A DNA stretch of 64,000 nt from Falciphora oryzae (Eukaryota; Ascomycota; Sordariomycetes; Magnaporthales; Magnaporthaceae): positions 1,517,654 through 1,581,653 of the forward strand of contig JNVV01000004.1 of the NCBI GenBank assembly GCA_000733355.1, given 5' to 3'. Each line of letters starts with the position of its first letter. The stretch's first letter is position 1. Shown one piece after another: positions 55,368 through 64,000 of this stretch. The notes under the pieces were generated by a model, which saw only the letters and a program-made list of their open reading frames with translations, was not told the origin of the DNA and made no database searches. The position numbers and the translations under genes are program-made.

Positions 55368-57005
55368 ATGCTGGGCACCTCGATTATGTTTCGGCCATGG
55401 GGCGCCACAGCGCTTCTACTGCTTGCCACGGCGAGCATGCAGGGCGTCGTCGCCCAAGCAAACGGCCCAGACTTTTACAAGATTAGCACCAAAGGTATGC
55501 AGAGAGATTTAGAGATGTAGCCAGTAGGCCACGACCAGCCTCCTGCCCACGCAGACGCAAAATGGCTAAGCTGGCTTGCACCGCCAGAGGAAATCAAGCA
55601 GTCGGCAAAAGACCTGGCATGGCACGTCATGACCCTGTACCCGGGCAACAAGACGGGCAACGAGGTCGGTATTTTCCCCGGTCCGCCTTCGGAGAACAAG
55701 GGCCCGTACCACTGGTGGCAGGCCGGCGCCGTGTGGGGCGCCATGATAGACTACTGGCACTACACGGGCGACGACACGTACAACAGGCTCGTCACCGACG
55801 CCATCATCAACCAGATCGGCGAGGACCAGGACTTCGAGCCGAGGCGCCACCGCGCCTCCCTCGGCAACGACGACCAGGGCTTCTGGGGCATGACGGCCAT
55901 GCTCGCCGCCGAGAACAAGTTCCCGGACGCGCCGGGGGCCGGCTCCAAGGTGCCGGGGTGGCTGGCCCTCGCCCAGGCTGTCTGGGTTCGCCAGACCCTC
56001 CCGGAGCGCCAGGACGCCGAGTGCGGCGGCGGCCTGCGCTGGCAGACCCCCGGCGCCGGCTGGGGGCCGGGTTACATCTACAAAAACACAGTTGCGAACG
56101 CTTGCTACTTCAACCTTGGCGCTCGTCTTACCCGCTACACCGGCAACGAGACGTACGCCAAGCACGCCGAGAAGATCTGGGACTGGATGTGGGAGCTTAA
56201 ATACATCGACCACGAGTCCTACAAGGTCTACGACGGCGGCAACGTCCCTGCGAACTGCACCGACGTCAACTTTCAGCAATTCTCGTACAACGCCGGTATC
56301 CTGATCCAAGGCGCCGCCGCCATGTACGATCATGTGAGTTTTTCCTATCACGGTGAATGTTTCTGGCCGAGAGAAGGGATACTGATTGTGATAAACCCCT
56401 CTCACCTGCAGACCAAAAAGGACAAGTGGAAGACCATCGTCTCAAAACTCGCCACGGCGACCATCGACAACTTCTTCAGCCAGGGCGCTGCGCTCGAGGC
56501 TTCGTGCGAGACCCAGGGGCCCAAAAAATGCACCTCCGACATGATCATGTTCAAGGGCTTCGTGCACCGCTGGATGGCCCAGGTGACGCTGCTGGCCCCC
56601 TTCGTCAAGGACGAGATCCGGCCCGTGCTGCGCAAGTCGGCCGCCCAGGCCCTCAAGACCTGCACCGGCGCCCCTACCGGCCGCGCGTGCGGCTTCTTCT
56701 GGACCACCGGCGAATTTGTGGATCCAGCCGTTACCATGGACGAGCTGGCCGTCGGCACGCGCCTCGACGTCCTCTCGGCCGTCATGAGCCTGCTCGTCGA
56801 GTTTGAGGACGCAAAGCCCCCCATCACCGAGGGCACCGGCGGCGACAGTGCCGGCGACGCCGGGGCCGGGCTCAGGCACACGCCCGACATTGTGTTCCCG
56901 GACATCACGGCGGGCGACCGCGCTGGCGCCGCCGTTCTCACGACCGTAATAATCGGACTTGCACTAAGCATGTTTGGGTGGATTTCCTGGGAGAGACCAG
57001 AATGA
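55368..57005 (+). CDS. Mannan endo-1,6-alpha-mannosidase, GH76 (Dcw1/Dfg5), GPI-anchored
   Basis: Three exons, 55368-55494, 55555-56333 and 56412-57005, encode 499 residues. Residues 1-30 are a signal peptide. The GH76 domain has GPYHWWQAGAVWGAMIDYW, catalytic Asp148-Asp149 in LGNDDQGFWGMTAM, GGLRW and a middle CTDVNFQQFSYNAG, then FKGFVHRWMAQV. The C-terminus has a Gly/Ala-rich linker and a hydrophobic tail (VLTTVIIGLALSMFGWISW), as expected for a GPI anchor. Dcw1/Dfg5 proteins cross-link GPI proteins to cell-wall glucan through mannan. The second intron (78 bases) has no stop and is a multiple of three, so the unspliced frame would stay open; family length favours removal. Confidence 0.94.
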
Positions 57006-57224
57006 ACATATGAGCGAGTTTCAATTCCAAGCGTTTTCCAAATACTTTCCCGTACAGCTGTGGCTTCACACTTGACACTGCCGCAACTTTTATCTGGCCC
57101 GAGGTGTTGAACTGGCTTCCGCTTCCCGGTGTTGGAAATGACTGAAACGAGAGGCCGCGGATAGCTTCGCATACCCCAATCTAACCACCCCATAGATCCA
57201 GATCCACAGGCCAACATTCGCAGC

Positions 57225-58337
57225 CTACTTCCTCGTGGCGAAGACGCCACTGATCCCCTCCACCCCGAGCCCGAGCCCCTCGGCGCCGTCGCAGAGCACC
57301 TCCCACAACCGCTCGACAGGAGCACCGTCTTCAAAGTCGACGCCGTCCCCGTCCACGAACCAGGGGGTGTCGCCCCTCAGGCTCCCCTCGACGAAGGCGA
57401 GCGCCAGTGAGACCCAGCCGCCAGCCTGGCCCGCGCTGAGGCTGCCGGGCGGCTGGCGGAACTCGACGGTGCCCCGGGCCGAGCACAGGCCCGTCAGGTC
57501 CCACTTGTACACCTTGCCGCGCACAAAGTCGTGCTTCTTGCGGTGCGCCCGCCCGTACGCCGACGACGCCGGGAACATGTTGAGCGCCGCCACTACGGCC
57601 TCGCGGCCGGCGTCGCTGCCGCTCCCGTTGCTGCTGCCGCCGTCCGACGAGGGCGACGACGACAGCGTCATGCTGGCCATGGCGGCCGCGGCCACGGCGT
57701 CGTCGACGGCCACGAAGCACTCGGCCAGCGTCCGCCGCCCCTTGAGCACCGGGTTGGCCCGGTTCGACTGGCACCAGTAGGCCGCCGACCCCCGCCGGGC
57801 CTTGGGCACGAGCGCGTCCAGGGCCGGCTCGAAGTACAGGATGGCCTTGCCCAGCGTCGCCAGCTCGTCGGCCTCGAGGGGCGGGTACGTCGAGACGTGC
57901 ACGTGCGTGCTGCAATTGCCCGACTCGACCACAACGAAGGACGAGTGCAGCACGCTGAAGATGACCTCGAGGTCCGCCGCCCAGGTCCAGTCCGACGGGT
58001 ACACGGGGGAAACCAGCTCAAGGCCGTCTAGGGGATCGGAAGCGTTAGTAGTCTACACAAAGATGTCTCAGTACAGCAGACCAAGTGGGAGGAGGGGGAT
58101 ATTACACAGCCCCTTGGCTGGCTGCCCGGGGATCGTGACCTCGGGAGCAATGGACCACTTGGTATACACCTCGGGGGATTTGTCGCCGGATTCGTTGATG
58201 TGGTTGTCAATCCCGGCCTTGTCCAGCTTCTTGCTGACCTCGCCGGCCAGCGACTTCCACGTCGAGTGCTTGCTCTTCTTGCTCCCCATCAGCAGCTCGA
58301 TCTCAACACCAAAGTAGAAAAGCCTGGAGGAAGGCAT
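57225..58337 (-). CDS. Putative amidoligase (ATP-grasp-like glutamine synthetase-type fold)
   Basis: Exons 58106-58337 and 57225-58027 on the minus strand encode 344 residues; the 78-base intron has CTACTAAC as a branch site. Near the N-terminus is FGVEIELL (residues 9-16), with the paired glutamates that bind ATP-magnesium in amidoligases. The joined region reads KGLYGLELVSPVY, where Glu81 continues the pattern. Then GNCSTHVHVS (His119 and His121), SAAYWCQSNRANP and GTVEFRQPPGSL (about 272-283) match the rest of the amidoligase signature. Known relatives make peptide-like amide bonds; fungal members are uncharacterised and often multi-copy. A Ser/Gly-rich insertion (about 210-235) is unusual. 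It is convergent with the GH76 gene, 219 bases apart. Confidence 0.82.
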
Positions 58338-58506
58338 GATGATGGGTTCTTGGAGTACCGAAGTCTCGTTGCGCGATATCTTGGTAGAGGGATCTAAGAA
58401 GAGAGGGCAAGTGGAATCTGGGAAACGAGAGCAAGAAGACAGAACCTGAGAGCTGTGTCTTGTCATGATTCAACCTTGACATCGACTTACACGACTCTTC
58501 GGAGTT

Positions 58507-58512
58507 TTTATA
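58507..58512 (-). promoter_or_regulatory. TATA box of the amidoligase gene
   Basis: On the minus strand TATAAA lies about 170 bases upstream of the ATG. Confidence 0.45.
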
Positions 58513-58689
58513 CTTCGTCAGGGTGAGCCGGGGACACGCCCACGAGAGCAAGGTAACTCCACCGTTCATTTGGCGAGACGACACCATACCACCCTATCGG
58601 ATTCATCATTATCCCTCCCCTATTCGGCTGTATCACGGCACCCTCTCGGCTCGACCACGGAGGGGGCGGCCACGACCAGGCCTGGGAGA

Positions 58690-59100
58690 TCAGAGAAAGG
58701 ATGAACCACAGCCAGTCGACTCGGGTCTCGTCACACCCTCACGTTGTCCGAAGATGAAGGTGTAGTGTCATGAACACCTCCCCGGCGCAACAACGGGGGC
58801 ACGCGGTCGCGGCCAGCGCTTGGAGTAAGAAAAGGAAGAGCCCCAGCCAGTCGAGTCAGGTGGCGATCCTTACTCAATAACAGGCCTGTTATCGAACTAG
58901 CAGCAGACAGACGAATCCCAAGCCACCAAGGCATCAAAGGAGGGTTCGGAGGCGTCTCGGCCGGCGGCCGGCCTGGCCTCGTCCTGACCGATGCCTTTCC
59001 TGGACCTATCGGCATCAGGGAAAGGATGAGATTTCTGGCGGCTAGGCGAATCCCAGGTCACGGAGGGATCAAAGGAGGGTCCAAGGGTGTCTCCAAGGCG
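58690..59100 (+). repeat. Degenerate direct repeats, about 135-bp period
   Basis: CAGCCAGTCGA followed by TCRGGT occurs at 58709 and 58844. CGAATCCCA...ATCAAAGGAGGGT occurs at 58911 and 59047. Both pairs are spaced by about 135 bases, so a diverged tandem array is likely. Confidence 0.5.
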
Positions 59101-61543
59101 CCTCTCGACATAGTCATGTCTCAACGGGAGCTCCGTCGGCGCCTATCGACACAAAAGGAGGACAGCCCCTCCGACGTGATGGCTGCGGGGATCATGGACG
59201 ACGATGTGCGGTGGCCGCGGACAGAGAGGCGGCCGGTTCATCCAGGTCGGATCGTATAAGCCGCGCGTCCCAGGCAGCTTGGGCCGGGTACTATCACCAC
59301 TCGGAACGCCCTCCTGGTCGGGCCCGGCGGGTGCCCAGCTTGGCAGAAGACGTCTACCTGTGACAGAATCAGTGTCTCACTGTCCAGCCGCCCAGGGGGA
59401 GCGGCGAGATGGAGAGAGCCTGGTGGGGGCGGCAGCCACCTTGGTGGGATAACCGATCAACCACCCCTCCCCTGGTGGCGGGCGCTGGGCAAACAAGCTC
59501 AACAACGACGAGGAAAGAGGAGACAGACATCATCGAAACGCCGGGGGCGAAAAAAAGGGGGGCGGGAGAGTTGCAGAGCCTAGGACCAGTGGCCCCACGG
59601 CGCTTGCGTCAGCCAGGAGTGAGGATCTGAGGAACTGAAAAGATGCTCACCCCGGCTCAAGTCAAAAGGCAAAGCTCGTCAGGGAGGCCTGCGATGCCGG
59701 CGGTGAGGGCAGGTCCAGGACCGTAAGCTTCCAAGAATGGCTCACCGGAATGTCTCAAGACTCGGATCTTTCGAACTTTATCAGCTCATCAAGCCCACAT
59801 GCAGTGGCCTTGAGGCCTGTGGCCTAGTGGGGCCTTTTCTGGCCGGCTGGACGAGGCATCCGAAAGGGGTGGGTGTGATGGGGTAGCACAAGGACGCCCG
59901 GAGGTACGGCAGGGAGGCGTCTGTCCGGCCTTGCGGCAAATGTGATGTTGTTGGGGTGGGCAGTAGCGTGGCCGATCCCTGCAGGCTCTTTCCCCTTTCT
60001 CTGGAGCCGCTAGGTCGGGTTAGACCAATCAGGGTGGGTGAAAGTCCGGATGCGGACGACTTGGCTGATAAAGCCTCGATCGCCGGAATCGAGAGAGACA
60101 AGAAAGGGAGATGGTGGCGCAGCTGCAGGGCTGAGACATCGATTTAAGCGCCGGGCGGCGCGTTCGAAATCAAGACAACCTTCGAGAGGGGTAGCCAATT
60201 GTGCAAGAAGCCGGCAGTGGGTGCGTGTGGTGTGTTATTCCCGCACAAAAATAACAAACGATGGATGTCCATAGGAGGCAGCGCCAACGGCGTGTATGGC
60301 TCCAATAGGAGCATTTCCACCAAGACATGCTCGGATTGGATTCCCACGTTCGGGAGAAACGGGACTCTAGGTTGGAAAGGAGGGCAGCTATGACCGGTCA
60401 AGGATGGACTGGACCCATCGGTTTGTGCGGACGGCTGCTGCGCTAGTATGGATGAAGCCCCTCGCTGCAGGTGATTGCATGGAATTGAGGGCTCCAGGCG
60501 CGCCTTTCGGGGTGTCGGTGTTGGCCCTGGGTGGGCGGTCGGCACTTCTAGAAGGAAAAAAAGAGAGAAGAGGGTGTGCTCACGTCCAAATTTTAGCCGC
60601 GCCCGCATGGCCCTGTACGTACCATGCATACCATGGCCTAGGCGGCCGCCGCTAGCCGGGTCGCCGGGGCTAGCCAGGGCGAGGGACGGTGTGATGGGCC
60701 TTGTCCAGGGAGGTGTAGGAGGGGTTCAGCCAGGCTCTAGAGTGGTGCTGGAACACGCCGACAAGGAACCTGGCAAGGTAAGTGCAGCCTCGACCGCAAG
60801 GAAACAAGGAAACCCGGCCTCGCAAAGAGCGGCCTGCCGCAGCTTGTGCAGGATCTGGCGATGAAGGTGCTCGGCTGTCCGAATCGAGGCAAAGGAGGGA
60901 CAGGCCTGAGGTGAGCTAGGTTGGGTCCTTTTTGCGCTGTTGATGATAGCACAGCGCTTCGGTCAGCTTTGTGTTTCTCTTGCCTGCCCGGTCAAGCGGG
61001 ATGAAAGGACATGGTCAAGCGAGGATCCAAGGAAGGCGCGCGTCACGCCTGGCACGAAAACCTAGCTGAGGCCTCGCATCCGAATCTTGTCACGGGTGCT
61101 CAACCCCAACCTAAGACTAACAGGCCACCTACAGCTCCTTCCTTCCCAGTTCGCAACCCAACCCCGCTGTGACAGGCCGAGATCCCACCAACACCCCCAC
61201 CCTTCCATTGCGCCCCAATCAGATGAATTGGTTACACGACCTTAGCTCACGAGACCGCCAGCCAACACCTAACCTGTGCTGGCTTCTAAAATGGAATCGT
61301 CCATCACACCAGAAGGCGCTTGTTTGCGTCCCGTCCGTCTTGGAGAAGCCAGGGCCTAGGAAGCTTGCCGACGCTGCATCACAATCATCAACGACCTCAC
61401 CTTCGTCACAAAGGCTAGTGGCTAGGTAGGCAGCGACGTTAATTTTACTCATTATTCCCCCTCGTCTCCGTCAACGAGGATCGAGTTTTATACATTCAAG
61501 ATGCCCATCCTCGGGCTTCCCCGTCTCCTGCACACCCTGATAT

Positions 61544-62587
61544 TTACGGGTGCAGGATCTGGCCCTGCCTCGCCGCGGACGCCTCGGCGCACTTGGCCAT
61601 GGTCTTGAGGTACCGCACGTAGCGGTCAGTGCCGACGACGTAGGGGTTGGGGACGGAGCAGCTGCCGCCCTCGCACGTCCTCCAGGTCAGCACCTCGAGG
61701 TTCTGCAGCGACCGGTCCTGCGTCTGGTGGTTGGACATTAGCACGTCGGCGCCCTGGTCCTGCGCCAGCTGCGCGAACCGCAGGAACGACTTGATCTGCT
61801 GCGCCTTGGCGTCGGCGGCCGCCGGCAGCCCGCCGCCGCCGAACAGACCCGCCACGTGCTTCTCGCCCTTGTCGTACACGGGGAACATGAAGGACGCGGT
61901 GCCTGGCGTGTGGCCGGGCGTAAGGTACACCTGCACGGTGGTGTTGCCGATGGTGATGTTGTCGCCCTCGGCCAGGATCTTGTCCTTGGTCGGCGCCGTG
62001 TGGTCGCGCTTCATGCCCTCCCACGCCGCCTCGGCCGCGTACGTCGGCGTGTTGAAGTTCTTCTGGAAGTAGGCCGCGCCGCCGTAGTGGTCAAAGTGCT
62101 CGTGCGTGATGAGCAGCGCCTTGACGTCCTCGCCCTTGAAGCCGAACTTGGCCAGCCCGGGGATGATGACCTTCTCGGCCTCCTCGGCGTTGTCGAGCGC
62201 GTCGACGAGGATCAAACCCGCGCCCGTGTCGATGGCCCACGACGACACGAAGCCCTGGCCCACGAACATGACCGAGTCGAAGACGCGCCGCGGCTCGACC
62301 CACCCCCACAGCGCGGCCGCCTGCTCCGGGTACTTTGCGCTCGTGAGGCAGCGCAGCGCGTAGTCGGGCCACACGTCGGGGCCCGCGATCTGCTGCGCCT
62401 CGGCCAGCAGGCGCGTCACGTTGTCGGCCTGCGCGTTGGGGAACTCGGTGATGCTGTACCACGTCGAGAAGTTGGTGACGAAGGGCGGGTTCGCCAGCTG
62501 CGCCGACACGGTGGCGACGGGCAGCAGGCCCAGCAGCAGGCCCGTCAGGACCGCCGGGATGACGGACGGGGAGGATCGGACGCGCAT
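61544..62587 (-). CDS. Secreted metallo-beta-lactamase-fold hydrolase (B3-like)
   Basis: A single-exon gene of 347 residues starting at the ATG complementary to 62585-62587, chosen because it gives a signal peptide (residues 1-29, ending VSAQ); an upstream in-frame ATG would add 68 residues without a signal. Metal ligands are in place: His162, His164, Asp166 and His167 in LLITHEHFDHYGG, His226 in TPGHTPGT, and His287 in MSNHQTQD. The last ligand and the lack of the B1 cysteine fit subclass B3-type enzymes and related lactonases. Two cysteines near the end (TCEGGSC) may form a disulfide. It is predicted to work outside the cell. The natural substrate is unknown, and beta-lactam hydrolysis should not be assumed. 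Confidence 0.9.
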   Translation of the reverse strand: MRVRSSPSVIPAVLTGLLLGLLPVATVSAQLANPPFVTNFSTWYSITEFPNAQADNVTRLLAEAQQIAGPDVWPDYALRCLTSAKYPEQAAALWGWVEPRRVFDSVMFVGQGFVSSWAIDTGAGLILVDALDNAEEAEKVIIPGLAKFGFKGEDVKALLITHEHFDHYGGAAYFQKNFNTPTYAAEAAWEGMKRDHTAPTKDKILAEGDNITIGNTTVQVYLTPGHTPGTASFMFPVYDKGEKHVAGLFGGGGLPAAADAKAQQIKSFLRFAQLAQDQGADVLMSNHQTQDRSLQNLEVLTWRTCEGGSCSVPNPYVVGTDRYVRYLKTMAKCAEASAARQGQILHP

Positions 62588-64000
62588 GGTTGATGTGCTG
62601 GGGAGGACTGGTTTTTGGCAGATTAAAGAAAGTAGGTACTGCCCAGTGTGGGTTGTCCAAGGAGCGGCCGTCCAGTGTTGCTGCTGCGTCGCGGTGCCTG
62701 GAAAACAACCAGAGCGGCTTGGACTGGCCAGGAAGGAGGCTTCATTATATGCTTTCTTTTTTTTCTTCCCTCCCGTAGCATTCTTACTCACGGGTCAAAA
62801 CAGCAAGCAAGGGGGATGGGGATCCCGACACGGCGTCATCAACGGGGTGGAATGGAGCCCCCTTCCTCCAGCCGCCCATCGGATATCCCCCGGGTGAGCG
62901 CCATCGCGGGCCATCGGGAAAGGACCGATGCAAGGGGCCTGTTGAGGGGCAACAGCAGGAAAGAGAAGGAGGAGAAGGGAGGAGAAGCGAATGCCATCGT
63001 TGCATCGCACGTCCTCGCAACATGGCGGGAACCCCACACGGCCGCTCATTACTCGGCAGATGGTCGGCTTAGCCGTCGCTCTCCCTCCCTCTCTCTTCCC
63101 CATGTCTTGGCGACCCCGAGCGAGCTGTTGTTACCCACTTTTGGGGCCTGGAAATTGCGCTGGGGAATGCGGGGATCAGGCTTCCAGGAGGATCGCGCCT
63201 CCTTGCGCGGTCAATCTCTCTGAGCCAAGACCAGATTAGCTCTTTTGTCTTTTTCGGGGGTTGGGCGACATGCTCCCGGGCCATGGGCGACTCCTCCCTT
63301 CAGGGGCTGTGCCCCGCGCTTTATTCTTGATTCAGGCGTGAGGCTTCGAACCCGGCGATCGCATCAAAGAGATGTGATGCCTGTTCCTCCGTCGTGTGTG
63401 TCTAATTCCGTCACATCCGGGAGCGAGGTAGACGGTAAACCCGGGCCCCTCCCACAACCCGGGCCGTTCTTGACGACGTCCCGCCCGCCCACTTGCCTTC
63501 TTGACCTGGACCCTTGATTGCAAAGCACCCGATTCCCCAGCCTGAATCAGCAGATACACACGGACCTTCGCGGGCAACGGACGTCGGTGATGGCCCGGGA
63601 CGGCCCCGTCTGCTAGGGTAGCTTATCTGCGAGCTGCCAAAAGGGGCTGGCTTCGTCAATCACACGTGGCTGCGACTCGCTGCTGCGGTTACCCTCATCC
63701 TCGTCACCAGCTGCAGGCGCAAACGAGAGAAAACAAAATCCCAACGACTGGCTGGGTAAACCTTGATTAATGTAATCGTTACTAAAAAGACTTATGATAC
63801 GTAATGGGACGACTACAAAGTGTATCGAAAACGAATGCCCGCTGACCCATGACAGCTCCGGTCACAAAAGCAGACCCAGCACCCAAGGCCAAAGCGCCCG
63901 TATGCAACAGTTGCGCTCTCTCCGCCAGAAAAAAGTATAAAGAAAGGTATGTGACAGTATGTATATGTACACGATCCATGTGTCCTAGTTCATCGTTGCT
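62588..64000. other. Terminal intergenic region
   Basis: The upstream region of the metallo-beta-lactamase-fold gene and a further kilobase without a supported gene. The last 250 bases are AT-richer. I see no repeat or RNA gene. Confidence 0.5.
62744..62749 (-). promoter_or_regulatory. TATA box of the metallo-beta-lactamase-fold gene
   Basis: On the minus strand TATAAT lies about 160 bases upstream of the ATG, next to a long A/G run. Confidence 0.4.

Larger units (their letters stand above)
58338..61543. other. Long intergenic region with a degenerate 135-bp repeat
   Basis: 3.2 kb without a supported gene. The first part (about 58690-59100) has degenerate duplications with a period of about 135 bases and a perfect 16-base palindrome at 58877-58892. 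The rest is ordinary GC-rich spacer. Confidence 0.5.

Noticed and set aside
54620..55486. 288-codon plus-strand frame upstream of the GH76 gene
   Set aside because: It overlaps the first GH76 exon in another frame, and the GH76 reading is supported by domain and splicing.
60110..60180. TGGCGCAGCTGCAGGG followed by GCGCGTTCGAAATCAAG, resembling tRNA A and B boxes
   Set aside because: The T-stem pairing and acceptor ends are missing, so it does not fold as a tRNA.
62585..62791. 68-residue N-terminal extension of the metallo-beta-lactamase-fold gene
   Set aside because: It would hide the signal peptide behind a Lys-rich, low-complexity start; the internal ATG is better.
63330..63370. tRNA-like internal promoter word (GGGTTCGAAGCC on the minus strand)
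   Set aside because: The flanks do not form a T-stem, an acceptor stem or an A-box at the right distance.

Overview
This window looks like nuclear DNA of a filamentous ascomycete, most likely a Sordariomycete (Sordariales/Chaetomiaceae-like, an inference). Genes are broken by short introns of about 55-190 bases with GT...AG ends and CTAAC/CTGAC-like branch sites. Coding regions are GC-rich, intergenic spacers are long, and there are no operons. Gene content is also fungal: a CE15 glucuronoyl esterase, a GH53 galactanase, a short heme-thiolate peroxygenase, GH76 (Dcw1/Dfg5), Vac7, Btn1 and ribosomal proteins uL16 and eL30. I found no CRISPR, bacterial operon, rRNA gene, convincing tRNA gene or intact transposon.

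Layout. 1.9-9 kb holds a Dal5-like MFS permease, a GPI-type secreted protein, a Btn1/CLN3 homologue and a SAM methyltransferase. 12-22 kb is a carbohydrate and secretion region: a short unspecific peroxygenase, a GH53 galactanase, a small unknown protein, an APH-fold kinase-like protein, a frameshifted pseudogene, an FTA2-domain gene and a CE15 esterase. 23.7-31.3 kb carries two very large single-exon, low-complexity proteins of unknown function. 34-37.6 kb has divergent ribosomal protein genes uL16 and eL30. 40-42 kb is a coiled-coil protein. 42.3-47.6 kb is a long gene-poor stretch with poly(T) tracts and microsatellites. 47.6-50.7 kb is a Vac7 homologue. 52.7-53.7 kb is an unknown two-exon gene. 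55.4-57 kb is a GH76 Dcw1/Dfg5 protein and 57.2-58.3 kb a putative amidoligase. 61.5-62.6 kb is a secreted metallo-beta-lactamase-fold protein, and the end of the window looks non-coding.

How the genes relate. The peroxygenase, galactanase and glucuronoyl esterase are all predicted secreted and all plausibly act on plant biomass within 10 kb, but they lie on different strands and are separated by unrelated genes, so this is a loose neighbourhood and not a clear cluster. The pseudogene and the FTA2-domain gene are adjacent and co-oriented and look like a pair. I saw no secondary-metabolite backbone gene.

The most notable observations are: a frameshifted gene beside an FTA2-like gene; several minisatellites whose unit lengths are multiples of three (one inside an intron, one at the end of a coding region); a diverged pyrimidine-rich dispersed repeat present twice in opposite orientation 32 kb apart; a fungal amidoligase; and a secreted B3-like metallo-beta-lactamase-fold enzyme.
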